Source of the DNA: Terriglobia bacterium
Lineage (GTDB): Bacteria; Acidobacteriota; UBA6911
NCBI GenBank assembly: GCA_020072565.1
Contig: JAIQGI010000020.1
Span: 1 to 64,000 of the forward strand
Length of the DNA: 64,000 nucleotides
Direction of reading: 5' to 3'
Shown piece after piece: positions 39,695-47,911 of this stretch. The notes beneath the pieces are model-generated. The model did not search any database, was not told the DNA's origin, and was given only the letters and a program-made list of their open reading frames with translations. The translations under genes and the position numbers were made by a program. Position 1 is the stretch's first letter; every line of letters starts with the position of its first letter.

Positions 39695-40276
39695 CCACGC
39701 TCCGAAGGCGTGGCTTTGGCTTGCCCCGCAAAGCGGGGCGAGTCACATATCAGAAGGCCCCATTGGGGCCGTTCAGATTATAAATCATCGCATCCCTAGC
39801 CAATCGTCTCCTCACCAGTTGCACGCACCTTCACCCAGCCCCGCGCCCCCGGCATCTTCACCCAGCCCCGCAAGGGGGCGACCCCAGCATCTTCACCCAG
39901 CCCCGCAGAGGCGACCCCAGCATCTTCACCCAGCCCCGCAGAGGCGACCCCAGCATCTTCACCCAGCCCCGCAGGGGCGACCGCAGCATCTTCACCCAGC
40001 CCCGCAGGGGCGACCGCAGCCAACAGCCCGGGGCGCAAGCCCCGGGTCGAGGCGATCGCAAAAAGGAGCCCTGTAGGGGCGATGCAGCTCACCCGCTTTT
40101 TCTGTGTCGCCCTGTCGGGGCTCATCCTTGAACTCCGGTCCAATCCCAGGCCTTGCGGCCTGGGCTGTAAACTGCAGCCGCCCCTTCGGGGCTAGTAGCA
40201 ATCCACGGATCGCCGTAACGGCTGAGCATGCCAGGGTCGCACGGTCAGAGGCCGTGGGTTTGGCACGCACCCACGG
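39695..40276. repeat. Mosaic array of about ten different GC-rich hairpins
   Basis: Small palindromes with unrelated stems follow one another: 39695-39713 (CCACGC/GCGTGG), 39723-39739 (GCCCCGC/GCGGGGC), 39756-39770 (GGCCCC/GGGGCC), 40027-40046 (CCCGGGGC/GCCCCGGG), 40145-40164 (CCCAGGCC/GGCCTGGG), 40180-40192 (GCCCC/GGGGC) and 40252-40276 (CCGTGGGT/ACCCACGG), plus GCCCTGTAGGGGC-type pieces. This is like REP/BIME islands but with varied stems. Confidence 0.7.
39852..40018. repeat. Five tandem copies of a 33-bp unit
   Basis: Unit starts at 39852, 39887, 39920, 39953 and 39986. The first copy is 35 bp because of two extra G bases; the others are exactly 33 bp. Each carries GCATCTTCACCCAGCCCCGC followed by AGAGGCGACCCCA or AGGGGCGACCGCA. 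The GCCCCGCAGGGGC core is itself a small hairpin. Copies 2-3 and 4-5 share the same variant, a sign of local duplication. Confidence 0.85.
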
Positions 40277-40459
40277 GCCGAAGAAATACCGGGCAGGCGC
40301 ATTCGTGTTCTTAGTGTCTTTCGTGGCTGCCTTTTGCCCGCAGCGTCTGAGTCGCGGGTGGCGTTGTCTGCGGTCTTGCAATCAGGAGGCGGCTTCTGAT
40401 AGCATAACCGGCGCGTTCGTTTAGATTTGCGGCTCCAGCAGGATCCAGAGGTTGTCAGG

Positions 40460-41473
40460 ATGCACAAAGTCCCCTTTACCGAATCGCTCAGAATCATCGC
40501 ACGCGGATCGCTGAACTGGATCGCCGAGCGCCCGATCGTGGTCTCATTCGAGGTAACTGATTCATGCACTTGCTTTTGCAAGCATTGTGACCACGGCGGC
40601 CCCAGAGACGATTCGCAAAACTTGAAACCGAGGGATTATCGCCGCTACATGGATGTGTTGCGCCCCAGCGTAGTACAGGTTTCGGGGGGCGAACCCCTCC
40701 TGCGCGCTGATCTGATTGAGATCGTGCGCAACATCAAGAGACCGTCAGGGCTTCCCTATACCATCCTGGTTTCGAACTGGTCGCTCATGACGAAAGAGCG
40801 CTATCTGGCGCTGAGAAATGCCGGCATTGATCAGTTCTCCGTCAGTCTCGATTTTCCGGATGAGCGCCACGACCGGTTCCGCCAACTTAAAGGCTTGTAC
40901 CGGCGCTTGAACGAGATCATTCCCACCCTGGCTGCGCTCGGCCACGACGATATCGTATTGAACAACTGCATTACCAGCGAGAATGTCTGGGAGATCAACG
41001 CTGTTGCCGATAAAGCGCGCGAGTGGGGAGTCAACGTCAGCTTCAGCGCCTATTCTCCGCGGCGCACCGGTTGCCGCGACTACTTCCTCAATGCCCCGGA
41101 GCAATTGGCGATTCTGAAACAGGAACTGGACTTGATAAAAGCGCGGATGGGCGATACCCGCTGGGTGGCCAATTCCGAAAGCACCATCGATGCGACCAGG
41201 CGCTACTTCGAGAACGGCAGAGCCCCCGGCTGCAAGGCCGGATTGCGTTTTCTGGTAGTAACCAGCGATGGCTCGCTGCAGCCCTGCTCGATGCAATTCA
41301 AGCGTTACCGACTCCTGGAACAGGCTCGCATGGTAAGTGAATTCACCCAGCACAACACCTGCGACGAGTGTTACGTTTCCATTCGCTCCTACCTGGATAA
41401 GAACTTTCCCCAGATCCTGCGCGAAAACGTCGCAGGTTTCTTCTCCTTCGGAACCCGGTCGAACTCCTGCTGA
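40460..41473 (+). CDS. Radical SAM protein, MoaA/SPASM-like
   Basis: A 337-residue protein. The cluster motif is C36-T-C-F-C40-K-H-C43 (CxxxCxxC with an extra Cys), followed by the GGEP-type SGGEPLLRADL and SVSLDFPDERHDRFR. C-terminal cysteines (APGCKAG, LQPCSMQ, NTCDECY) fit a SPASM or twitch auxiliary cluster, as in enzymes that modify peptides or cofactors. No precursor peptide gene is recognisable nearby. ATG 40460 is preferred to an upstream TTG at 40427. Confidence 0.85.
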   Translation: MHKVPFTESLRIIARGSLNWIAERPIVVSFEVTDSCTCFCKHCDHGGPRDDSQNLKPRDYRRYMDVLRPSVVQVSGGEPLLRADLIEIVRNIKRPSGLPYTILVSNWSLMTKERYLALRNAGIDQFSVSLDFPDERHDRFRQLKGLYRRLNEIIPTLAALGHDDIVLNNCITSENVWEINAVADKAREWGVNVSFSAYSPRRTGCRDYFLNAPEQLAILKQELDLIKARMGDTRWVANSESTIDATRRYFENGRAPGCKAGLRFLVVTSDGSLQPCSMQFKRYRLLEQARMVSEFTQHNTCDECYVSIRSYLDKNFPQILRENVAGFFSFGTRSNSC

Positions 41474-41534
41474 CCGACGAAGGCCCGCTCCCGACAATCA
41501 ACGTTGTTCAACCGTACAGGAAGCTGCAGCTTTC

Positions 41535-41753
41535 TCACCAGCGCGTCTGGTTATGCCAGTAGTAAAGGGCCCCAGCCCCGATGACCCCGAGGATGCCGGT
41601 TATCAGCAGGAATTCGAGCACTGCGGGAATGGCGGCTGCAAACATGAACACTGTGGCGAAAACGAAGATCAGTCCCGGAATGCCGTCGACCGGGATCTTG
41701 TCAATCCGGATTCCCTGATGATACTCGACTCTTTGGTTCCACGGTTTTTCCAT
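41535..41753 (-). CDS. Small two-helix membrane protein
   Basis: A 72-residue protein with a charged N-terminus (MEKPWNQRVEYHQGIRIDKI) and two adjacent hydrophobic segments of about 18-20 residues. This composition is not random and supports a real gene, but no family is recognised. It converges on the radical SAM gene. The start is uncertain; no good ribosome site is seen. Confidence 0.5.
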   Translation of the reverse strand: MEKPWNQRVEYHQGIRIDKIPVDGIPGLIFVFATVFMFAAAIPAVLEFLLITGILGVIGAGALYYWHNQTRW

Positions 41754-41918
41754 AGCACTTAATACGATCCTGAAGCGCAAAGGGTTCCATTCCTCCGGCA
41801 GCGAGCATTCAGCGCAGACTCAAACACTCACGGCAAAGCATCTGGACGGCAATTCCAGATTCCTCGCGTCTTAGCCTGATTGATTCATGAATGATCCGGG
41901 TTAAAGTCTTTAATCCCA

Positions 41919-42344
41919 GTGATAGGACTGAGATATCATATTCAGGGGCCTGATATGGATGACAGAGCTTCACGGGGATCTCTGGTGTGGATCATATCGA
42001 CTGAGCAGTGGCCTCGAGCCATCCTTCGGGCCGAATTGATCGAACATGGGTTTGACGCAGTCGGGTATCTGACTTTGGATGAGGCGCTTGTCGAGCTCCC
42101 TCGCCGGCTGTCACGGAAGCCTCAGATCATAATTCTCGACTTGAGCGGCCAGGAGATCACGCGGGCACGACTGTTTGCCCTGGTGCGCGAAGCTATCCCG
42201 ATCGTAATCCTCGGCGGCGCCGTGGAGGTGGGCGATCCCCTAATAGGCGAGTTCTCATGGGCGGGTATTCTGAAGCGGCCCTTCATGATTCGGGAAATAA
42301 TCGCCCTGGTCGATCAACTCGTCCGGCGCACTTCACACGCGTGA
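41919..42344 (+). CDS. Degenerate receiver-domain protein
   Basis: A protein of 129-141 residues (GTG 41919 or ATG 41955). The fold resembles a CheY-like receiver: WIISTEQWPRAILRAELIEHGF, a putative phospho-site strand IIILDLSG, and a late LKRPF that holds the conserved Lys. The N-terminal acidic pair is replaced by Ser/Thr-Glu. It may act without phosphorylation. There is no output domain and no kinase partner adjacent. Confidence 0.6.
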   Translation: MIGLRYHIQGPDMDDRASRGSLVWIISTEQWPRAILRAELIEHGFDAVGYLTLDEALVELPRRLSRKPQIIILDLSGQEITRARLFALVREAIPIVILGGAVEVGDPLIGEFSWAGILKRPFMIREIIALVDQLVRRTSHA

Positions 42345-42428
42345 AAACTACCTCGTGCCTCTCGTCTTTCAACAGTATTTCTAGAACAGCGAGGTGAGGA
42401 GTTCCACAAGCACACCGTTCCGTTTGTG

Positions 42429-43808
42429 CTATCGGAACATTGTGAAAAGGCCGACCTTCCACCCGCGGAACGGAGGCAGAAAAATGCACTGTCCCGAGGA
42501 GCACACCTCTCCGCCGCGCATGGCGCCCGTGGAGAATTCGAAGTAGGAATCCCTCTTCAGGTTGATTCGGAATCCGCCGCTGTGAAAGTGATTCCGGCCG
42601 TCAATCGGCTGCCGGGAATATTGTTTTTGAAAAAAGACCGCTCCGTGGGGAGCCCATGAGACCTGCGAAAAATAGTCGGTCTCGTTGAATTGATAGTAGC
42701 GTTGAGTATATCGCTTGTCGCGCGATGACAAATCGACGGCAACTGCATCGGTGAGCCGGTACAGGATATGCCCTTCGGTGATCTTCACAGGGTAGAAGAC
42801 ATCCTTGAGACCGTAGCTGAAGGAACCATCCAGTTTTCCCCAGAGCTCCGTGGCGTTCAAGCCCGCGTACACCTGAGGGCCAACCACGCCGGCTTCCTGG
42901 ACCCGGCCTATGCTTACAAACGGGATGATGTCGGGATTGAAGAATGAATACTGAGAATACAGCCGGAAGGTCTCCGAATCGTTCAGATCGCTCGCCTCGT
43001 CTCCTCGATCCGCCGACGGAGGATTGTTGAGCTCGTTGCTGAAATTCTTGTACTTCTTGTATTCGAAGAGAAGGGAGACGTTGTTGCGCGTCCAGCCCAG
43101 GTTGGCGTAGTACCCGGAACCGTCCATCAGGAACGGGTCCCGAAAATTCAGCCGGCTGATTTCCGCATAGTAGCTGAAGCCTCCCGGAAATTTGTCTGCG
43201 CTCCAGCTGACGGACCAGGCCAGCCGGTCGCCCAGCTGCTGAAACGTGTTCGAGTCGTGGATAAAGCTGGCGTGGACACCGATGCGGTTGCCCTTGTAGT
43301 AATCACGAACGGCCTCGCCTCCCGCAACCTGCCATTTCTGCTGCTCCAACTCGTCCTCGACACTCCCGCCGAGCGTTCGAAAATCCCAGCCGCGCGCATG
43401 GTAATGAAAATCGCCGCCGAGGACCGTCCGGTCGCGGAATGCCTTTTCGTTCTGCAACACCGACAGAACCAACCCGCGGCCAAGCACGGAGTGGAAATCG
43501 CCGGCCTGGATTTCAAAGCTGTCCGTCGCGTACTGTGCGTACTTCCGGAACACGTCGTACTGAGCCTTCGGTAACGTCCAGTCGGATGACTGCTTGTAGA
43601 AATTGTGGCCGCGCAGAGTCAAGCCGGTTGCCCAGTTAGCCCACTTCACAAATAATGAGGATGAGTTGTAAAACTGATTGGGCCCGGTGGCGAGCGCGTT
43701 CCTTTGATAAGTAAAATCGTTGGTGAACAGAAAAGTGGGCTTATTCTCCTGGGCATTTCCACTCAGGCAGAAGAGCATCACCGTCCATGGAACCACGCCC
43801 CATTTCAT
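42429..43808 (-). CDS. DUF6029-like outer-membrane beta-barrel protein
   Basis: A 459-residue protein with a signal peptide (about 1-19). It then has almost continuous alternating amphipathic strands rich in Tyr, Phe, Trp and Asn, ending in an aromatic Phe-Arg. This fits a monomeric outer-membrane barrel and resembles proteins annotated DUF6029, which I recall next to TlpA and Omp28-like genes. Its ATG overlaps the stop of the TlpA gene by four bases, so the two are translationally coupled. The role is unknown; it could be the outer-membrane partner of the redox proteins in the same cluster. Confidence 0.75.
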   Translation of the reverse strand: MKWGVVPWTVMLFCLSGNAQENKPTFLFTNDFTYQRNALATGPNQFYNSSSLFVKWANWATGLTLRGHNFYKQSSDWTLPKAQYDVFRKYAQYATDSFEIQAGDFHSVLGRGLVLSVLQNEKAFRDRTVLGGDFHYHARGWDFRTLGGSVEDELEQQKWQVAGGEAVRDYYKGNRIGVHASFIHDSNTFQQLGDRLAWSVSWSADKFPGGFSYYAEISRLNFRDPFLMDGSGYYANLGWTRNNVSLLFEYKKYKNFSNELNNPPSADRGDEASDLNDSETFRLYSQYSFFNPDIIPFVSIGRVQEAGVVGPQVYAGLNATELWGKLDGSFSYGLKDVFYPVKITEGHILYRLTDAVAVDLSSRDKRYTQRYYQFNETDYFSQVSWAPHGAVFFQKQYSRQPIDGRNHFHSGGFRINLKRDSYFEFSTGAMRGGEVCSSGQCIFLPPFRGWKVGLFTMFR

Positions 43809-44281
43809 CGGTTCAAGCCCTCTATGATTTTCTGTATTTCCTTTTCGTCGCCCGGAAGATAACCCGTGCGGGAGTAGACGATGCTGCCGGCCTTGTCGAC
43901 CACCAATGTGAAGGGCACCTTCTTCTCGGGATCGAACATCTGGATGACTTTGCCGTCGATATCCAGCAGAACCGTGAAGTCGAACTTTTTCCCCGCAATA
44001 TAGGGCCTGACGCCGACCATGGTGCTGGAATCATCCGTCGAGATGGCGATGATCCGGATGGCAGGGTGCTCCTTTTTGATTTTGTCCAGTTTGGTCAGCA
44101 GCTGCTTGCAGGGGACACACCAGGTCGCCCAGAAGCTGATCACCATGACTTCCTTGCCGACGTGGTCGCGGGTGTTGAACTGTGACCCGTTGAGGTCCTG
44201 CAAGGAAAAACCAGGAAGGATTCCCGCCCGAGCAGTTGTCAATAATAGCAGTCCCGCTGCCAATCCAGCCGTCCATTTCAT
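43805..44281 (-). CDS. TlpA/ResA-family periplasmic thiol-disulfide oxidoreductase
   Basis: A 158-residue protein with a signal peptide (about 1-19) and a thioredoxin fold. The active site is C55-V-P-C58 in FWATWCVPCKQ, and the cis-Pro loop is KVPFTLVVDKAG. TlpA/ResA proteins keep cysteines reduced in the oxidising periplasm. A strong AGGAGGG precedes the start. It lies 105 bases after the cohesin-like gene and overlaps the barrel gene, and is a likely electron donor for the UxxC protein two genes upstream. Confidence 0.9.
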   Translation of the reverse strand: MKWTAGLAAGLLLLTTARAGILPGFSLQDLNGSQFNTRDHVGKEVMVISFWATWCVPCKQLLTKLDKIKKEHPAIRIIAISTDDSSTMVGVRPYIAGKKFDFTVLLDIDGKVIQMFDPEKKVPFTLVVDKAGSIVYSRTGYLPGDEKEIQKIIEGLNR

Positions 44282-44386
44282 CGCTACCCTCCTGCTCCCG
44301 GCGGCCTTTCGTTTCTTCTTGAACGACCGCCCTGGCGAAAAAACCAGGCCTTCGCCGCATGGAAACGCGTGCCGGGCCTGGTGGGC

Positions 44387-46211
44387 TCAACGTATCGGCA
44401 CCGCGGAGAGAAAGTTGTAGGACGTGTCTCCGAAAAGCATGTACGCGTACACTTCAACGTCCGAGACCAGCCGAATGAAGCCCCCGGATTGGCTGCCTTT
44501 GAATTCGGGAATCAGCTGCTGGACCAGTTGGGCCGTTCTGCTGTTCGGGCCCAGTGCATATGGCGTTTGCGTGCCCGCGACCAGTTTGCCTTCCTTATCG
44601 TACAGCTCGAGCTGAATGTTCGCCGTGGCGATTGTGCTCGTGTTCACCAACGCCAGTCCGGTGAAGTAATCCACGTCTCCGATACGGCCCACGGCCACGT
44701 GACCGAAAAAGATTTCACGTTTGGCAGCCGACGTGGACATCAGGGGTAACGCCGCCAGGTAGGTGCCGGCGACCGGGTCCCCGAAGGTCATTGCTCCTAT
44801 CACCCCCTGGTCACTTGCCACCGACAGCGTGCCGACGAACACCTGTGATGTCGTCAGCGGATTCGCCAGACCAAACAGCTCCCATCCCGGACTGGAAAGC
44901 TGCGATTTGGCAGCCATGGATCGAACTACTGGCGCAGCCATCTCCTGTCCCTGTTCGTTCAACAACCGCAAGATGACCCGGCTGGTCTGGCTGGAGGGAT
45001 TGACCAGGGCGATCTGGGTGTTGATTCGCAGATTACTCCCCAGGTATCCGCTGGCAAATTGAGGGCCGGACAATCGATTGGGAACCATCGATCCATCCTG
45101 ACCATTCAGAGCAGCCAGCGCCTTGCCGGTGCCGAATCTCTCAAAGCCCAGCAACTGCCCGTCGGCGGCATTAACCTCCACATACCCGCTGGTCTGGCTG
45201 ATCTCCTGGACCGCAGTGCCGTGAGCCGCCACGACTGTTTGAGGAATCGCTGCCGACCATAGGAAAGACAATCCATGAAGCTGGAGCGTAGACCATATCG
45301 GCTCCGTCCATTGCCTCAACTCCCGTCGCGGAGGTCATGCCCTGGAGGAAGAAACCGCTGATGTCCGGCTGGCTTGACCGCACCTCAATCCATCCGTGCT
45401 CCACGCCCATGGCGGCCGGGCTGTTGAATATCTCCTCCGTTACCTTCGCCTCCTGACGCATAGGTGCCAGAACAACAGGCGGTGAGGGATTGACGGCAGA
45501 GGACAACTGAGCCAGGGCGCCGTGGCGGTCCCAACCGAACACCTGGATGGTGGCCGTCTCTTTCCCTTCATTCAGGAAGGCCACGCCCTGGAAAGTGCCC
45601 GGCATGGAAAACCAGGAGGGACAGAAAAGACTCGGGACGGTTGTGGATGACCCGATCGACAGGGAGTACGAGTGATCAACCCAGGGAATCCGTTGGGTTG
45701 GGGCGCCGGCCGTCGTAGGCACACCTATCAACGCGCCCGGATGAATCGTGCGCGCCGAGCCGGCCAGGAATGATGCGCTGCCGGGTCTCGTGAGTTGAAA
45801 AACCAGGCGTGCCAGCTCGACCTGCATGCCCGGATTTTCGGTGCCGCTCCGGGTGTTCATCAGGGTGACGAAGCCTCTGGCGTTGGCGACCGCTACGTCC
45901 GTATATGCAAATCCGGCATCCGAATAGCCGGGGGCTTGTCCGGAGCTTACCGAAAGCAGGAGGACGCGGGACGAATCGAATCCTACCGGAATAGAGAATC
46001 CGGTCAAGATGGGATTGTCGCCGCCAGATGCCGTTACCGAACTCAGGTCTGCGAAGGCTCGCACTTCGAGCTGGCTGTCCGCCATCGACGGGTTCGCAGG
46101 TTTGAACTGCAAGGTGATCGCAGCCGCGCCGGTGAAAGCGTTCTGTGCGCATACGACAAGACCCGACGCAAGGCAGAACCACATTCCAAGCAGGAATCTT
46201 ACCGCTGACAT
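44387..46211 (-). pseudogene. Secreted cohesin-like / beta-sandwich protein, broken by frameshift
   Basis: Two open segments in different frames (46211-45171 and about 45319-44387) together make one secreted protein. The first has a signal peptide (about 1-21), a cohesin-like domain at about 30-165 (GFSIPVGFDSSRVLLLSV, then ANARGFVTLMNTRSG) and the start of the beta-sandwich repeats. The second continues those repeats to VPIR. Near 45240-45270 the first frame reaches a YAPASWIVFP-like block. The second frame then enters at PQTVVAAHGTAVQE, so roughly 30-40 residues of a repeat seem missing as well. Either a true deletion or an assembly error is possible. GGGGGAG precedes ATG 46211. Confidence 0.65.
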
Positions 46212-46285
46212 CGTGATCTCCCCCTTTCAAGAAGAAGGGACGCGTGCCTCGACTCAGAGGAAGGCCCATCGCGTCGATGGGCGCA

Positions 46286-47482
46286 TCAGCGCCTGAGTTT
46301 TTTTATCTGAACGGCGGCACCTGTCTTGGGCAGAAGGGTTTCGAAATAGACCAGATCCAGAATATCAACGACTCCATCTTCGTTCAGGTCGGCACCCGGC
46401 AGGAGAAACGCTTTGTTCTCGAGCAGATACTCGGTCAAAAGCCTGCGATCAACTTCGTTGATCACCCCGTCCGCATTGAAATCGCCTTTGTACCCGATTG
46501 CAAACAGGCCGGAAACAGCTCGTGTTCCGCCGTAAGGGTCGCTAACTGCCAGCAGGCATTGGGAGGAATTGATCTGGGGTACCGTCCAGCTGTATTGACC
46601 TGTCCCGGAGGAAGCGGTCTGGATTGCCTTCCAACTCTGTCCACCGTTGTCGGAGTACTCCACTTGAACAGCTCCCAGGGGACGATCGGACGACCATGCA
46701 ATGGAATGCGCAGAATTCCTCAGCCACATGGCGCCTGTTGCAGGTCCTCCCGACATCTTGATGGTCGGGATCGTACTCTCCAAGGGCAACATCGCACCTT
46801 GCAGAATTCGCTTATCAGTGGCCTGGAAAAAAACGACGATCGAACAGTAATTCCAGTCAGGCTGCACGGAAAACTGTTGGGTGGAGGCGGCATTTGCGCC
46901 CGGGTCCAGCGTCATAGTCTGCCCGGCGGCATTCGGCAGCATGGCGCGGCAGACGAAATCCACGATATCCATGTCCATCCATCGGTAAAAGCGGTGGCGT
47001 TCGACCAAAGCCACATGAAGAACGCCGCTCAGCCTCTGGGACGAAGTGTTGGCGATTTCCACGCGCACCTGGTTGGCAGACTCCAGAGACAACGAGAAAT
47101 CCACGGTTGGAGACACGGCAGCTGCCTGATCATAGGGGTAAACATATTGGCTGTACATGCTGCCGGATGGAAGTCCCCCGCGCCTCTCGATGGTGCCGTC
47201 AAACAAAACACGGGGGGTACCAGCGCCGGCTCCATAGTACTGGGATCGAGTGGTGAAGGCTCCGCCGCTGTCGAAGGAGTCTTCGTGGTAGGCGATCACC
47301 GCCAAAGCCTCCGGCTTCTCCTGCTTCAGTTGTTCCAGCCCGCGCTCCGCGCTGGGACAATACGTTCAAGATATTCCTGTAAAGATCTCGGCGATCACCA
47401 CCTTCTGACTCGCGCCGTAGGCCGAAGGGAGTGCGGCAGTGACAAGACAGAAAGCAAGAATCCCGCTGATTCGTGGTCGCAT
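46286..47482 (-). CDS. Omp28-like thioredoxin-fold protein with dockerin; candidate selenoprotein (UGA at codon 39)
   Basis: From ATG 47482 (GGGAGGGA before it) the frame runs 398 codons to the stop at 46286 with one interruption, TGA at 47368-47366. Residues 1-23 are a signal peptide. Then EIFTGIS-U39-T-Y-C42-PSAERG matches the Omp28-like FTGTWCxYCP motif, with UGA exactly at the first redox cysteine. The fold continues through ALAVIAYHEDSFDS and TPRVLFDG. A beta-sandwich segment (about 215-330) precedes a dockerin-type tail with two Ca-binding repeats (GDFNADGVINEVD and GADLNEDGVVDILD). Conventional gene calling would start at a false TTG at 47305 and lose the redox site. A nonsense change from TGC/TGT is the alternative. 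First gene of the minus-strand cluster. Confidence 0.75.
47330..47360 (-). promoter_or_regulatory. Candidate bacterial SECIS hairpin
   Basis: Starting six bases after the UGA, TTGTCCCAGC pairs with GCTGGAACAA in nine of ten positions. The loop GCGGAGCGCGG can close two more pairs. The apical loop is about 18-23 bases after UGA and is G-rich, fitting the position and loop rule described for bacterial SECIS elements. Confidence 0.45.
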
Positions 47483-47911
47483 TGGATCCCTCCCAAGGTA
47501 TTCGACCGGCCGGCTGCTGTTTGCACTGCCAGCCGGCATCGCTTATCAGCGAAGGACAATATGGTTTGCCGGTTTCTTGGATATCCAAACCATTAGATAC
47601 GAACTGTCCCCTTGCGGTTCAGAAGCCGGGAGTTCCCGCCGGGGGCTATAATAGCAACCTATCTCTTTCTCTTTTGTGACACAAGGGAAAAGCGAACGGT
47701 GATCTTTAGGTTGCATCGAGGAAACGACTTGCGTTACCATTTAAATTGAAATTACCTTCAGGTTCGTCAGAGCAGATTGAATCAGAATCATGCGGCCGGA
47801 TCACCAGCGGTCGTAATTCGGACGAACTACGATACCGGACTTCATCTGCGGTGGGGAGTGTGAGTTCCTCGATGAATAGTGGACCACACATGCGCCGCCA
47901 GGGGAGTCAAT
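47483..47911. promoter_or_regulatory. Divergent promoter region between the two UGA-containing genes
   Basis: No gene is seen. The region must drive both genes. Notable sites are TATAAT at 47647-47652 and the palindrome TTGTGACACAA at 47674-47684, a CRP-like half-site pair. The leader of the metalloprotease would be long. AGGGGAG lies just before its ATG. Promoter assignments are tentative. Confidence 0.4.

Larger units (their letters stand above)
39593..40459. other. 867-base non-coding repeat island
   Basis: No gene is supported. The stretch holds a degenerate CTCAACGgAGAG element near 39618-39670, the hairpin mosaic at 39695-40276, the 33-bp tandem repeat, and a CGTGTTCTTAGTGTCTTTCGTG scar at 40301-40328. 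Open frames across the tandem repeat (Gly-Leu-Gly-Glu-Asp repeats) are artefacts of a 33-base, 11-codon period. Confidence 0.65.

Noticed and set aside
39852-40018. CRISPR-like regular spacing
   Set aside because: The units are directly tandem with no unique spacers and no cas genes nearby.
39819-40143. Open frames across the 33-bp repeats (Gly-Leu-Gly-Glu-Asp or His-Leu-His-Pro repeats)
   Set aside because: The 33-base unit is a multiple of three, so all frames stay open. There is no ribosome site and the hairpin island is clearly non-coding.
44387-46211. Programmed frameshifting as explanation for the split cohesin-like gene
   Set aside because: No slippery sequence is evident at the junction, and residues of a repeat appear to be missing, so deletion fits better.
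47199-47588. Alternative minus-strand ORF across the UGA site of the Omp28-like gene
   Set aside because: It is in another frame, Arg/Gly-rich, without similarity to any family, and lacks a ribosome site, whereas the UGA frame gives a signal peptide and the conserved redox site.
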